From Haloarcula sp. H-GB4 (GTDB taxonomy: Archaea > Halobacteriota > Halobacteria > Halobacteriales > Haloarculaceae), in NCBI RefSeq assembly GCF_030848575.1, contig NZ_JAVDDX010000001.1:682001-746000 (forward strand): a DNA stretch of 64,000 nucleotides, written 5' to 3'. Below are positions 51,026-58,794 of the stretch, one piece after another. Position 1 is the stretch's first letter. Each line of letters starts with the position of its first letter. The position numbers were made by a program, and so were the translations under genes. The notes below the pieces were generated by a model that saw only the letters and a list, made by a program, of their open reading frames with translations, was not told the origin of the DNA and did not search any database.

Positions 51026-51265
51026 CTACTCGTGAGCGGCGTCCCACTCTTCGGCCTTGCGGAGGTTCGAACAGTCGTTACAGCGGATGCGTCCCATTGA
51101 GTCCATCGCGTTGTTGAACGTCTCGCAGTTGCCACAGAAGTAGCCCCAGCGACGCTCGCGGTCGGCGTCGCGGTAGGCAACGTAAAACGCGCCTTTCGTA
51201 CCGGTGTCGCCATCGCTCCGGTCGACGTACAGCGTCTCGCCGTCGGGACCGTCGAGTGCGTCCAT
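51026..51265 (-). CDS. Small zinc-ribbon protein, DUF5816-like
   Basis: A 79-residue protein with two Cys pairs, CGNC and CNDC, separated by about 19 residues, in the context RRWGYFCGNCETFNNAMDSMGRIRCNDC, then KAEEWDAAHE. The order strand-CxxC-helix-CxxC is that of a zinc ribbon. I recall this as a haloarchaeal DUF5816 protein; role unknown, possibly nucleic acid or protein binding. ATG 51265 is the first in frame. Confidence 0.75.
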   Translation of the reverse strand: MDALDGPDGETLYVDRSDGDTGTKGAFYVAYRDADRERRWGYFCGNCETFNNAMDSMGRIRCNDCSNLRKAEEWDAAHE

Positions 51266-51337
51266 ATGGGCTCATGACGGGCCAGCGGCTAAATCACTGC
51301 GGAAACCATTAGTGGCTGGTTCCCCTGCACTGTGGGT

Positions 51338-52696
51338 GTGAGTCCCCGGATCATCCACTACTCCGACGTGGAGAAGGCGTACGATACTCCCGAGCGAATC
51401 GGTCGATTTGCGGGGACAGTGGCCGCCGCTGACGGCCCGGATGCGCTGGTAGTCGGAACCGGGGACAACACCGGTCCGGGAGTGCTGTCGCTGGTCACCG
51501 ACGGCGAGCAGTCGCTTGACCTCTTCACCGCGCTGACGCCCGCGTTCGAGACGCTGGGTAACCACGATTTCGACCACGGACTCGACGCGACGCGGGAGAT
51601 TATTGCGAGTTCGCCACAGACGTGGCTGACTGCGAACGTCGAACAGGACGGTGAGCGGTTCGCCCGACGGTTGACCCGACCGTGGGCGAGTCGCACCGTC
51701 GACGGGGTGCAGGTCGGCTTCGTCGGTGTCACCAGCCCGGACACGGCCTCGGCCAATCCACAGGCGACGACGCTGACGTTCACGGACCCCGTTGAGGCTG
51801 TCAGCGAGGCGGCCACAGCGCTTCGGGATGCCGGGGCGGAGGTTATTGTGGTGCTCTCGCATCTGGGGCAGACTGACGAGAAACTGGCCCATGCCTCCGA
51901 CGTGGACGTAATCCTCGGCGGACACATCCATGAGCGCCGCATCGACCGCATCGCTGGCACGCTACTTACCAGACCGGGAGCCAACGGACGGGCCGTCGTC
52001 GAGGTCGATCTCGCCGGGCCGGAACCGACTGCGAAGTTCCACGAAACTGTTGACGGTCCCGCAGACAACCGCGTCGCCGAGACGATCGAGGACAGACTCT
52101 CTGCGGCGGGACTCGATGAAGTCATCGGGCACGTTGAGGACCCGCTGGACCGGAGCAGGGCGACGACCTACGACGGCGAGTGCCGGCTCGGCAACCTCGT
52201 CGCGGACGCGTACCGGTGGGCGACGGGCGCAGATGTGTCCCTCCAGAACAGCGGCGGTCTCCGGAACGACATGGTTCCGCTCAATGGGGCGCTGACGGTC
52301 GCCGATATGGTTTCTGTCGTCCCCTTCGAGGAACCCCTGACAGTCGCCGAACTGACGGGAGCGGAGCTTCGGACGCTGTGTCGACAGGGAAGCGGGCAAC
52401 AGGTCTCGTTCGGAGAGTCGGACTGGTGGCACGCCCATTTCAGCGGCGTCGAACTGGTCTGGAACGATGGCACACAAACCATTGAGCGACTGCGGGTCAA
52501 CGGGCGACCGGTTCGCGACACCGAAACGTACACGCTCGCGACGAGCAACTACCTCTACTACACCGAGTTGGAGTTCCCGGTCCTCACCGACTCCCATCGG
52601 GTCAGTGTTGCCGACGTACAGTACGAGGCGCTGGCCGACTACGTCCGCGAGACGGACATCACCCCGGCGGTCGACGGCCGACTCACTCGTCGCTAG
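51338..52696 (+). CDS. 5'-nucleotidase / 2',3'-cyclic phosphodiesterase family phosphoesterase
   Basis: A 452-residue metallophosphatase without a signal peptide, so cytoplasmic, unlike the secreted bacterial enzymes. GTG 51338 starts MSPRIIHYSDVEKAYD; GTG 51332 is an alternative. Metal-site motifs are IIHYSD, VGTGDNTGPG, ETLGNHDFDHG, SHLGQTDEKLA and ILGGHIHE; the C-terminal 5'-nucleotidase domain (about residues 260-452) has NLVADAYRWATGADVSLQNSGGLRNDM and LATSNYLYY for substrate. The first site residue pattern is SDVEKAYD instead of the usual SDxH. It presumably hydrolyses nucleotides or similar phosphates inside the cell. Confidence 0.88.
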   Translation: MSPRIIHYSDVEKAYDTPERIGRFAGTVAAADGPDALVVGTGDNTGPGVLSLVTDGEQSLDLFTALTPAFETLGNHDFDHGLDATREIIASSPQTWLTANVEQDGERFARRLTRPWASRTVDGVQVGFVGVTSPDTASANPQATTLTFTDPVEAVSEAATALRDAGAEVIVVLSHLGQTDEKLAHASDVDVILGGHIHERRIDRIAGTLLTRPGANGRAVVEVDLAGPEPTAKFHETVDGPADNRVAETIEDRLSAAGLDEVIGHVEDPLDRSRATTYDGECRLGNLVADAYRWATGADVSLQNSGGLRNDMVPLNGALTVADMVSVVPFEEPLTVAELTGAELRTLCRQGSGQQVSFGESDWWHAHFSGVELVWNDGTQTIERLRVNGRPVRDTETYTLATSNYLYYTELEFPVLTDSHRVSVADVQYEALADYVRETDITPAVDGRLTRR

Positions 52697-52728
52697 CGAT
52701 TTAAACCTCGGCGCGGTACGTTCCGCCG

Positions 52729-53175
52729 ATGCCACAGGTCGTCGTCCCGGTCAGATACCCACTCTCGGAGAACTCCCGAGCCACGCTTGCGGAGGCCATT
52801 CAGATCGCCGACGAAGAAGACGCGGACCTCACCGTCCTACACGTAAATCTATACCAGAACGGCCACCACGTCGACCGGACAGAGCTCAAACGCGCCGTCG
52901 AGCAGTCGTTCGGTCACGTCCCGCGAACGCGGTACGTCGTCCGGTCGGGGATGCTGGTGGAAGAAACGATCCTTGATGAGGTTGCTGCACAGGACGCCGA
53001 TATCGTCGTCATCGGGAGCAAACAGGCGAGTCGCTGGCGACAGATGATCCGTCGGTTGGTTGATGACCCTGATGTCGAACAGTTCCTCCGCGAGGAACTC
53101 GATTGCGAAATCGTCACCGCCCAGCCGGATGCCCAGTCCAGCCGTCACTCGTCGCCGAGTTCATCGGGATCCTGA
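52729..53175 (+). CDS. Universal stress protein family, ATP motif lost
   Basis: A 148-residue UspA-fold protein: VVVPVRYPLSENSRATLAEAIQIA, DLTVLHVNLYQNG and DIVVIGSKQASRWRQMIRRLVDDPDV, then EQFLREELDCEIV. The ATP-binding pattern G-2x-G-9x-G-S/T is not present in the last segment, where GSKQASRWRQ replaces it, so nucleotide binding is doubtful. The last 31 bases overlap the converging MscS gene, encoding a Ser-rich tail here. Confidence 0.85.
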   Translation: MPQVVVPVRYPLSENSRATLAEAIQIADEEDADLTVLHVNLYQNGHHVDRTELKRAVEQSFGHVPRTRYVVRSGMLVEETILDEVAAQDADIVVIGSKQASRWRQMIRRLVDDPDVEQFLREELDCEIVTAQPDAQSSRHSSPSSSGS

Positions 53176-54206
53176 CGCGGCGGGACAGGGGAGTCACCAG
53201 TGACCGTCTGGGACCGGTCAACGCCGTCAAGTCCGCCCAATCCGTTGGTAAGTGAGACGTTCATCTCCCCGCTGGTGTCGTCGAAGTATAGGTGTGAGTG
53301 CGGGTACGCGATCTCGACGCTTGCATCCTCGAGCCGCCGCCAGACGTTCGTCTGGACTCTCGAGCGGGCGGCGAGCAGTTTGTACGGTTCGGTCACCCAG
53401 TACCGCAGTGTCAGCAACACGCCGTGGTCGGCGAACTCGTTGATGTACACCGTCGGCGAGGCGGGATACCGGGCCGCACCGACGCGGATGTCCGGGCCGC
53501 CGGAGATGACGTTGTCTACTTCCCGGGCCGCCGCTTCGATGAGGCTTCGTGCGACGGCGATGTCACTCTCGTACGTGACCATCACGTCGAGCGACAGCCG
53601 TGTCCGTGAGTCTTCCGCCGAGTAGTTGACGACATCCCGCTGGCGAATCTCCCCGTTGGGGATGACGAGAAACGTATTGTCGAGGGTGAATATCTTTGTG
53701 TGTCTGAGCGTGATGTCCTCGACGAACCCCCGCTGGCCGGTGTCGACGAGTTCAATCATATCTCCGATCTCGAAGGGCTGGTCAGCCAGCAAGAAGACGC
53801 CGGAGATCAGGCCCCCAAGAATCGGGGCCAGCACGACACCAACCACGGCTGTGAACACAGTAACGGAAAGCGCGATGTCGCCCAGTTGCAGGCCGTAAAT
53901 GCCCAGAATGGTCAGCAACGCGAAAATGTACACACCGGCACGGATGCCGCGCAGCGCCGTTCGAGTGAGACTTGGCCGCCGGAACTGCTGAGCGACACGT
54001 CGGCCCAGAAGACGAACGAGAACGCGAGAAACGACGATTGCCAGCCCGATAACGATCAGGGATTTCCCGATGTTGGCAATCCACATCGGAATTTCGAAGG
54101 GGAGCAACCCACCAATGTCGGTGGCTACCTCTGTCGCCACCTCCGTCGCGGCTTCGGTCGGCGCTGGAGTGGGTGTCTGCAACGGCCAGGCAGGGCCAAA
54201 ACGCAT
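53145..54206 (-). CDS. MscS-type mechanosensitive channel, full size
   Basis: A 353-residue channel protein. Residues 10-30 form a Thr/Glu/Ala-rich tract (PTEAATEVATEVATD), then three helices (WIANIGKSLIVIGLAIVVSRVLV, AGVYIFALLTILGIYGLQ, pore region VFTAVVGVVLAPILGGLISGVFLLAD), the beta domain (FEIGDMIELVDTGQRGFVEDITLRHTKI, FLVIPNGEI) and the alpha/beta vestibule domain. MscS channels open under membrane tension to release solutes after hypo-osmotic shock, important for halophiles on dilution. Its 3' end overlaps the converging Usp gene by 31 bases. Confidence 0.93.
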   Translation of the reverse strand: MRFGPAWPLQTPTPAPTEAATEVATEVATDIGGLLPFEIPMWIANIGKSLIVIGLAIVVSRVLVRLLGRRVAQQFRRPSLTRTALRGIRAGVYIFALLTILGIYGLQLGDIALSVTVFTAVVGVVLAPILGGLISGVFLLADQPFEIGDMIELVDTGQRGFVEDITLRHTKIFTLDNTFLVIPNGEIRQRDVVNYSAEDSRTRLSLDVMVTYESDIAVARSLIEAAAREVDNVISGGPDIRVGAARYPASPTVYINEFADHGVLLTLRYWVTEPYKLLAARSRVQTNVWRRLEDASVEIAYPHSHLYFDDTSGEMNVSLTNGLGGLDGVDRSQTVTGDSPVPPRQDPDELGDE

Positions 54207-54283
54207 GACATGGAATCAATCCTGCCACGAGAAAAGGATTCCCCTCCCGAACTACTTAATCCTCCAACTGTATCTGAACATGT

Positions 54284-55018
54284 ATGTCGTCCAACGATAT
54301 CTCGGTGGTTCTCTCAGACGACCGGCCACCGGTCGATACCTTGGCGGTCGGTGTCTCGGAGTACGGTTTAGCTGGCCTCACGGCCGTCGATTATCTTGCC
54401 GACCAGCAGTCGATGCGCGAAATCGGCCATCTACGGATTCCGGGGCCGCCGTTTATTACTCCCTTCGAAAACGGAACCCCGAGACATCACACGCGGCTAT
54501 ACGTCGACGAATCGGCGTCGTTTGCCGTCTTAGTTGGCGAGCGGTTCGTGCTACCGGCACAGGCAGGGGCTGTCGCCGAAGCGGTCGCGAGCGCTGGCGC
54601 ACGGCTGGACGTTTCAAACATCACGATGCTCACCGGCGTCCCCATCGCACACGGCCCGGACGACCACGTCCCGTTCTACATCGCAACTCCGGCGTACCAG
54701 GAATCGTATCTCGACGACACCGACATCAGACCCATGGGAAACGGGTTCCTCGACGGACTGAGTGCCGAGCTAGTCACGCGTGGAATCGATGAGTCGCTTC
54801 CAACCGGTGTGTTCACGACGCCGACCCATCCGCAAGCGCCCGACGTGGCGGCCGCAATCAGACTGCTCACTGCGCTGAAAGAGAGCCACTCGATCCAGAT
54901 TGACACCGGTCCACTGGAGGACTTCGCTGCGAACATCGAGGCCCACTATCAGGCACTCGCCGAACAGATGGACGCCGCTGATTCCGATCAGTTCGGAGAT
55001 GACCGAATGTATATGTGA
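54284..55018 (+). CDS. PAC2 family protein (proteasome assembly chaperone-like) with HbYX-like C-terminus
   Basis: A 244-residue PAC2 protein: VDTLAVGVSEYGLAGLTAVDYLADQ, RLYVDESASFAVLVGERFVLP, NITMLTGVPIAHGPDDHVPFYIAT and GNGFLDGLSAELVTRGIDESLPTGVFTTPTHPQAPD. The C-terminus, DDRMYM, ends with hydrophobic-Tyr-X, the HbYX tail used by proteasome activators and archaeal PbaA/PbaB-type chaperones to insert into pockets of the 20S alpha ring. I infer binding to the 20S proteasome. TATA-like ACTTAATC near 54252-54259 lies about 28 bases before the start. The protein acts in the cytoplasm. Confidence 0.86.
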   Translation: MSSNDISVVLSDDRPPVDTLAVGVSEYGLAGLTAVDYLADQQSMREIGHLRIPGPPFITPFENGTPRHHTRLYVDESASFAVLVGERFVLPAQAGAVAEAVASAGARLDVSNITMLTGVPIAHGPDDHVPFYIATPAYQESYLDDTDIRPMGNGFLDGLSAELVTRGIDESLPTGVFTTPTHPQAPDVAAAIRLLTALKESHSIQIDTGPLEDFAANIEAHYQALAEQMDAADSDQFGDDRMYM

Positions 55019-55143
55019 GGGCTAAAGTTTGGCACGTGTGTCCACATTTACTGAGATTTAAACTATACTAATTCCACATTGTGCGTGAACAATCAAACAT
55101 TCTGCCGACACATTTTTGACCGTACAGCACGTTCTTTTCCTTG

Positions 55144-55338
55144 ATGACCTCCACCGAAATCTACACGACCAGTGCGGTCGATTCAGACCCACCACCACAG
55201 ACGCGGTCCAAGACATCACTGTTCTGTCCCGACTGCGGTCACGAGAGTGCCGTCACGGGCGACTGGACCACTGAAGCAACCGAGCACAGTTTCCAACTCC
55301 AGTGTCCAGACTGTGACACTGTCGTCCAGCAGCGGTAG
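55144..55338 (+). CDS. Small zinc-ribbon protein, DUF8106-like
   Basis: A 64-residue protein with two C(P)DC knuckles, CPDCGHESAVTGDW and CPDCDTVV, at residues about 28 and 54, compatible with one zinc ribbon. The preceding 25 residues are unstructured. Haloarchaea encode many such micro-proteins of unknown role. ATG 55144 is preferred to the TTG before it. The gene is in a stretch of mixed small genes and may be monocistronic. Confidence 0.7.
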   Translation: MTSTEIYTTSAVDSDPPPQTRSKTSLFCPDCGHESAVTGDWTTEATEHSFQLQCPDCDTVVQQR

Positions 55339-55347
55339 AGTACGTAA

Positions 55348-55569
55348 TTACCTCTCGTCCTCTGTAGACGAGGAACTTTCAGGGTTCTCAGCAGGCGGGT
55401 TCACTTTGATGAACTCAACAACGAGATACACTACTGAGACGATGATCAGTATGAGCAAGAAACCCGCATCCCAAGAACCCTGCAGACTCACACCGACCGT
55501 GGCCAGGGTTGCAACGAGTACAGCGGTACACCGGCGGATGGTTTGACGAAGGAGGGCAGTGTCGTCCAT
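55348..55569 (-). CDS. Small two-helix membrane protein
   Basis: A 73-residue frame with ATG 55569, a short charged start (MDDTALLRQTIRRC), two hydrophobic helices (TAVLVATLATVGVSLQGSW and GFLLILIIVSVVYLVVEFI) and a hydrophilic Ser/Glu tail (NPPAENPESSSSTEDER). The composition is right for a haloarchaeal membrane protein, and it runs to within ten bases of the zinc-ribbon gene's stop. No homology recognised; no partner is evident. Confidence 0.6.
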   Translation of the reverse strand: MDDTALLRQTIRRCTAVLVATLATVGVSLQGSWDAGFLLILIIVSVVYLVVEFIKVNPPAENPESSSSTEDER

Positions 55570-55674
55570 ACATGCTTATTCACTGCCAGCAACAAGAACC
55601 TTCGATCCTGCTTCCCGTTGTTGTGACCCGTCCTGCTGGACAGTGATATTAGAACAAACGTACAGCAGTCCGTC

Positions 55675-56526
55675 TCAGTACTCGTGGATTCCGTCGTCAG
55701 TGACAACGGTATCGAGCAGGTGCGTCGGCGTGGCGTCGTAGGCCGGGTTTGCGATCTCGAATCCGTCTGCCGGCTCCCGGAGCACCTCTGACGGTGACCG
55801 AATTTCGTTTTCGAAGGCAAAGGCCCCGTCGACGTACTTCGCGGCGGCCCCGACGACCGTCACTGGAACGTCGTTGTCCGCTGCCGCCGTCGCAATCGGA
55901 TACGTGCCGATGCGGTTGTACAGCGTGTCGTCGACGATGCAGTCCATGCCGACGAGCACGCGGTCGACCTGTGGCATGAAGTGTCCGGCGGCGCTGTCGA
56001 CGATGAGTGTCACGTCAACCCCGTCCCGGTCGGAGAGGTGGCGCGTCATCTTTCGACCGAGGAAGCGTGGGCGAGACTCCGTAACGTACACCTCGAAGCT
56101 GTGGCCGGCTTCGATGGCGTCGTCGATGGCCGCAAGGACCGTCGAGGAAAAGTCATGCGTCAACAGCACGTCGTCATCAGCGATCTCCGACACGGCACGG
56201 GCAGCGGCGCGGTCCTTCGATGACTCCACCGAGTCGATAACGTCGTCGATAGCCTCATTGGTCAGTTCTTTGGCGGCCGCCACGTCGCCGGGCTCCGCGT
56301 CTGAGACGGTGTTCACGATCCGGTGCTGAGTCGTATGGAGGGAAGCGTGTGAGGGGTTCGCTCGTCGGAGGGCGCTGCTATTCCGGTCAAGCGAACGGAG
56401 GTAATCCTCGACCGTCGGGTACTCCCTGTCAGTCAGGTCCCGGAGCGCCTGGGCAGCTTTGACTGCGACCACGGAGGAACTGTGGGTCTGCATCTCCGAG
56501 ATCTCCTCGACAGTCTCGTCTATCAT
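55675..56526 (-). CDS. eIF2B alpha / ribose-1,5-bisphosphate isomerase family protein
   Basis: A 283-residue member of the family that contains eIF2B-alpha, methylthioribose-1-phosphate isomerase and ribose-1,5-bisphosphate isomerase. Visible stretches are MQTHSSSVVAVKAAQALRDLTDREYP, LLTHDFSSTVLAAIDDAI, FEVYVTESRPRFLGRKMTRHLSDRDGVDVTLIVDSA and VDRVLVGMDCIVDDTLYNRIGTYPIATAA. In this GxD segment, canonical isomerases have GADAI with a catalytic Asp, whereas here it is GMDCIVDDT. Archaea lack an eIF2B exchange system, so a sugar phosphate isomerase or a regulatory role is more likely. Exact function is undecided. Confidence 0.8.
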   Translation of the reverse strand: MIDETVEEISEMQTHSSSVVAVKAAQALRDLTDREYPTVEDYLRSLDRNSSALRRANPSHASLHTTQHRIVNTVSDAEPGDVAAAKELTNEAIDDVIDSVESSKDRAAARAVSEIADDDVLLTHDFSSTVLAAIDDAIEAGHSFEVYVTESRPRFLGRKMTRHLSDRDGVDVTLIVDSAAGHFMPQVDRVLVGMDCIVDDTLYNRIGTYPIATAAADNDVPVTVVGAAAKYVDGAFAFENEIRSPSEVLREPADGFEIANPAYDATPTHLLDTVVTDDGIHEY

Positions 56527-56616
56527 ACCGGTGGCTGTGAGTTGAACCGATATGTGTCTTCCCCTCGCCGTCGAACAGCATTTAACGCCGTCTCACATTA
56601 GGGGTGATAGACGGCT

Positions 56617-57048
56617 ATGGGACAGTTCAGGACTGAGACAGTTGGGATGTCAGAGACCATCGGCGTCGCCGTCCTCATTGGGCTGACGCTACTCGTGACG
56701 GCCATGGTTGGGCTGAACGTCCTCGTCATCGAGGACGACGACAGCGGTGGCCCACAGGCGAATTTTAGCTACGACTACGTCGAGGACAACGAACTGCTCA
56801 TTGTCACACACGAACGCGGCGACGAATTCGAAGCCGGGAACGTCGAATTCGAAGGGCCAAGCAGAACTGTCACCTGGGCGCAGGTGGCAAACCGGGAGCC
56901 AGACGCGATGATTGGCCCGGGCGACCTCGCACAGCTGAGCAGCGGTAACGCCTACGAGCGACGAGTGGGCGCCCGGGACACGATCACGATATACTACAAC
57001 GCGAGCGGAAACCGGACCCAGCTAGATCAGTGGGACGGCGCGAACTGA
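56617..57048 (+). CDS. Type IV pilin-like protein
   Basis: A 143-residue archaeal pilin-type protein: short N-terminus MGQFRTETVG, hydrophobic helix MSETIGVAVLIGLTLLVTAMVGLNVLV and a beta-rich acidic domain (NFSYDYVEDNELLIVTHERGDEFEAGNVEF). This layout fits haloarchaeal PilA-like proteins cleaved by PibD before the hydrophobic helix, with the helix packing into the filament core. A typical site has Gly followed by Val/Ser near the boundary, here TVG-MSETIG. It could also be a simple membrane-anchored surface protein. No pilus ATPase or membrane gene is next to it. Confidence 0.75.
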   Translation: MGQFRTETVGMSETIGVAVLIGLTLLVTAMVGLNVLVIEDDDSGGPQANFSYDYVEDNELLIVTHERGDEFEAGNVEFEGPSRTVTWAQVANREPDAMIGPGDLAQLSSGNAYERRVGARDTITIYYNASGNRTQLDQWDGAN

Positions 57049-57060
57049 CCTGTCGCCTTC

Positions 57061-58155
57061 TCAGTCCGTCGAAACGACGGTCTCACGGTCGTTCTGTGCC
57101 GGCCGACCAAACCAGTCATCGAATGAGAGCGGTCCAGCACCCATCGTGAACACTGCCGAGGCCATTCCGAACAGCGTGATATGCGCGAGTACCGGGTCGT
57201 CTGGTAGCCCGAACAGCGTTGTGGTGAACAGGATAAAGGAGACAGCCGCGGCCCCACGAGTCATGAAGCCGAATATCAGCACCAGACCGACCAGCATCTC
57301 AGTTAGGCCAGCACCCAGCACCCACATCCCGGGGTCGACTGGGACGACGGCGGTGAGGTCGTACTTTTCGACGACCAGAAGTGCCTGGCCGGGTTCAGCG
57401 AGTTTCTGGAACAGTCCGAGAAAAATGAATGTCACGCCCATTCCGATTCGGATGATGACCGGGACGTACTCACGGTACGGTGCCGTTGTTGCGTCCAGAA
57501 ACCCCTTGAGATGGTGCACCGGGTCGATGCGCCCGTAGTAGGTCCCGTCGGTGCTGGCGACTCGCTGGAGCATATGGTCCGCGCTCGGGCGGCCACCGCC
57601 CAGTATCAGCAGTGCCAGAAACGCCGGCACGTACTCCATGGCGAGAACAACACCGGGGTCAACGCTCAGCGCCCAGCCGAAGGTCACTAGCCCGATCGTG
57701 GTGACAATACGGGTCGCGAGCCCGAACAGGAGTGTGAACCCCAGCCCGATAAACAGGATGCGGACGACCGGGCTCGTGGCGGGGTCAAACGTCACCGTCG
57801 GGGCGAACAGATACCCCTGAAAACCGGCACCGACGAGTGGCAGTCCCACGCTGAGTCGGAGCATCCACGGGACGAGGTCCGAGTAGCCGACGAGTACGTT
57901 CCGGAGGATGACGATGTCCGCAATCGTCGGCCGGACCCAGAGATACGCCGCGAGGCCGCCAGTCACAGCCAGTCCCGAGATGCCGAAAACAGCCGCGTTC
58001 ACCGGGCTCGACAGTACCGATATCGCAAACGCCACCGCGTCGAGGGCCTCGCCCGGCCCATCTGTCACGTAGTCGACGTGTGCCGCCGCGGGTCGCGAAA
58101 GGAGCGCGAGCGCGAGCGCGACGCTGACGACACCACTCGGGAGACGCGTGTCCAT
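57061..58155 (-). CDS. DoxX family membrane protein
   Basis: A 364-residue protein with a signal-like N-terminus (GVVSVALALALLSRPAAA) and about nine hydrophobic helices. The C-terminal half carries the DoxX-like unit, PVIIRIGMGVTFIFLGLFQKLAEPGQALLVVEKYDLTA, with a four-helix arrangement ending LAHITLFGMASAVFTMGAG; an earlier, related unit starts DLVPWMLRLSVGLPLVGAGFQG. DoxX proteins are associated with quinone oxidoreductases and redox stress complexes, but the activity here is unknown. It is twice the size of a minimal DoxX (about 140 residues), suggesting duplication of the unit. Confidence 0.82.
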   Translation of the reverse strand: MDTRLPSGVVSVALALALLSRPAAAHVDYVTDGPGEALDAVAFAISVLSSPVNAAVFGISGLAVTGGLAAYLWVRPTIADIVILRNVLVGYSDLVPWMLRLSVGLPLVGAGFQGYLFAPTVTFDPATSPVVRILFIGLGFTLLFGLATRIVTTIGLVTFGWALSVDPGVVLAMEYVPAFLALLILGGGRPSADHMLQRVASTDGTYYGRIDPVHHLKGFLDATTAPYREYVPVIIRIGMGVTFIFLGLFQKLAEPGQALLVVEKYDLTAVVPVDPGMWVLGAGLTEMLVGLVLIFGFMTRGAAAVSFILFTTTLFGLPDDPVLAHITLFGMASAVFTMGAGPLSFDDWFGRPAQNDRETVVSTD

Positions 58156-58275
58156 GCCTGAGAATTCGTGCGCTGCCTACCTAACCCTGTTCGTCCGGCC
58201 CGCGGAACTGGACGGTTGGATACCCCGCTCTGTAGGCGGTGGAATTATATCCACGCCGCCACTACTTATACGGCA

Positions 58276-58755
58276 GTGAGCGTCAACATCGAGACACAGA
58301 TCGTCGAACGCGGGGACGACGAACACGTCGACGCGGCGTGGCGGCTCAAGGAGGACATCCGAGAATCCGACGGCGTCCTTCGACAGCGGCGGGGGTTCTT
58401 TCGCGACGCCTACCGACGGTCGACCACCTATCTCTACACCGACCGCTCCAAAGACCGCCTCATCGGCTTCGCTGCGGTTCGACGCGACGGCTACATTCTC
58501 TTTCTCGCAGTCGATGACGAGTACAGGGGCCACGGCTTCGGCAAGCGACTCGTCGCCCGCGTCGCCGAGGACTACGGCAGCGTGACCTGCCACGCTCGGG
58601 CGACGAATCGGGAGGCCATCGGCTTCTACAAACACATCGGCTTCGAGATTACGCGTCGCATCGACAACTACTACGAGGACGGCGGCGACGCCTACTACCT
58701 CAAGCTCGGCGAGGACTCGATTACGGACAAACTGTCGAAGTTCCTGCGCGGCTAA
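58276..58755 (+). CDS. GNAT family N-acetyltransferase
   Basis: A 159-residue acetyltransferase resembling RimI-type protein N-terminal acetylating enzymes. The acetyl-CoA site is YILFLAVDDEYRGHGFGKRLVARVAEDYG (RGxGxG), followed by CHARATNREAIGFYKHIGFEI. GTG 58276 is chosen because the TATA element AATTATAT (58243-58250) lies about 28 bases upstream; longer versions run into the promoter. Immediate downstream genes are the primase and GINS genes, 40 bases away; a possible link to replication is unproven. Confidence 0.88.
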   Translation: MSVNIETQIVERGDDEHVDAAWRLKEDIRESDGVLRQRRGFFRDAYRRSTTYLYTDRSKDRLIGFAAVRRDGYILFLAVDDEYRGHGFGKRLVARVAEDYGSVTCHARATNREAIGFYKHIGFEITRRIDNYYEDGGDAYYLKLGEDSITDKLSKFLRG

Positions 58756-58794
58756 GCGAACGCTTTTCAAGGGACCTCCCCAACGAGGTAGCCG

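Noticed and set aside
55675-56526. Calling the eIF2B-family protein a translation exchange factor
   Set aside because: Archaea have no complete eIF2B exchange system, and sequence alone cannot separate it from sugar phosphate isomerases.
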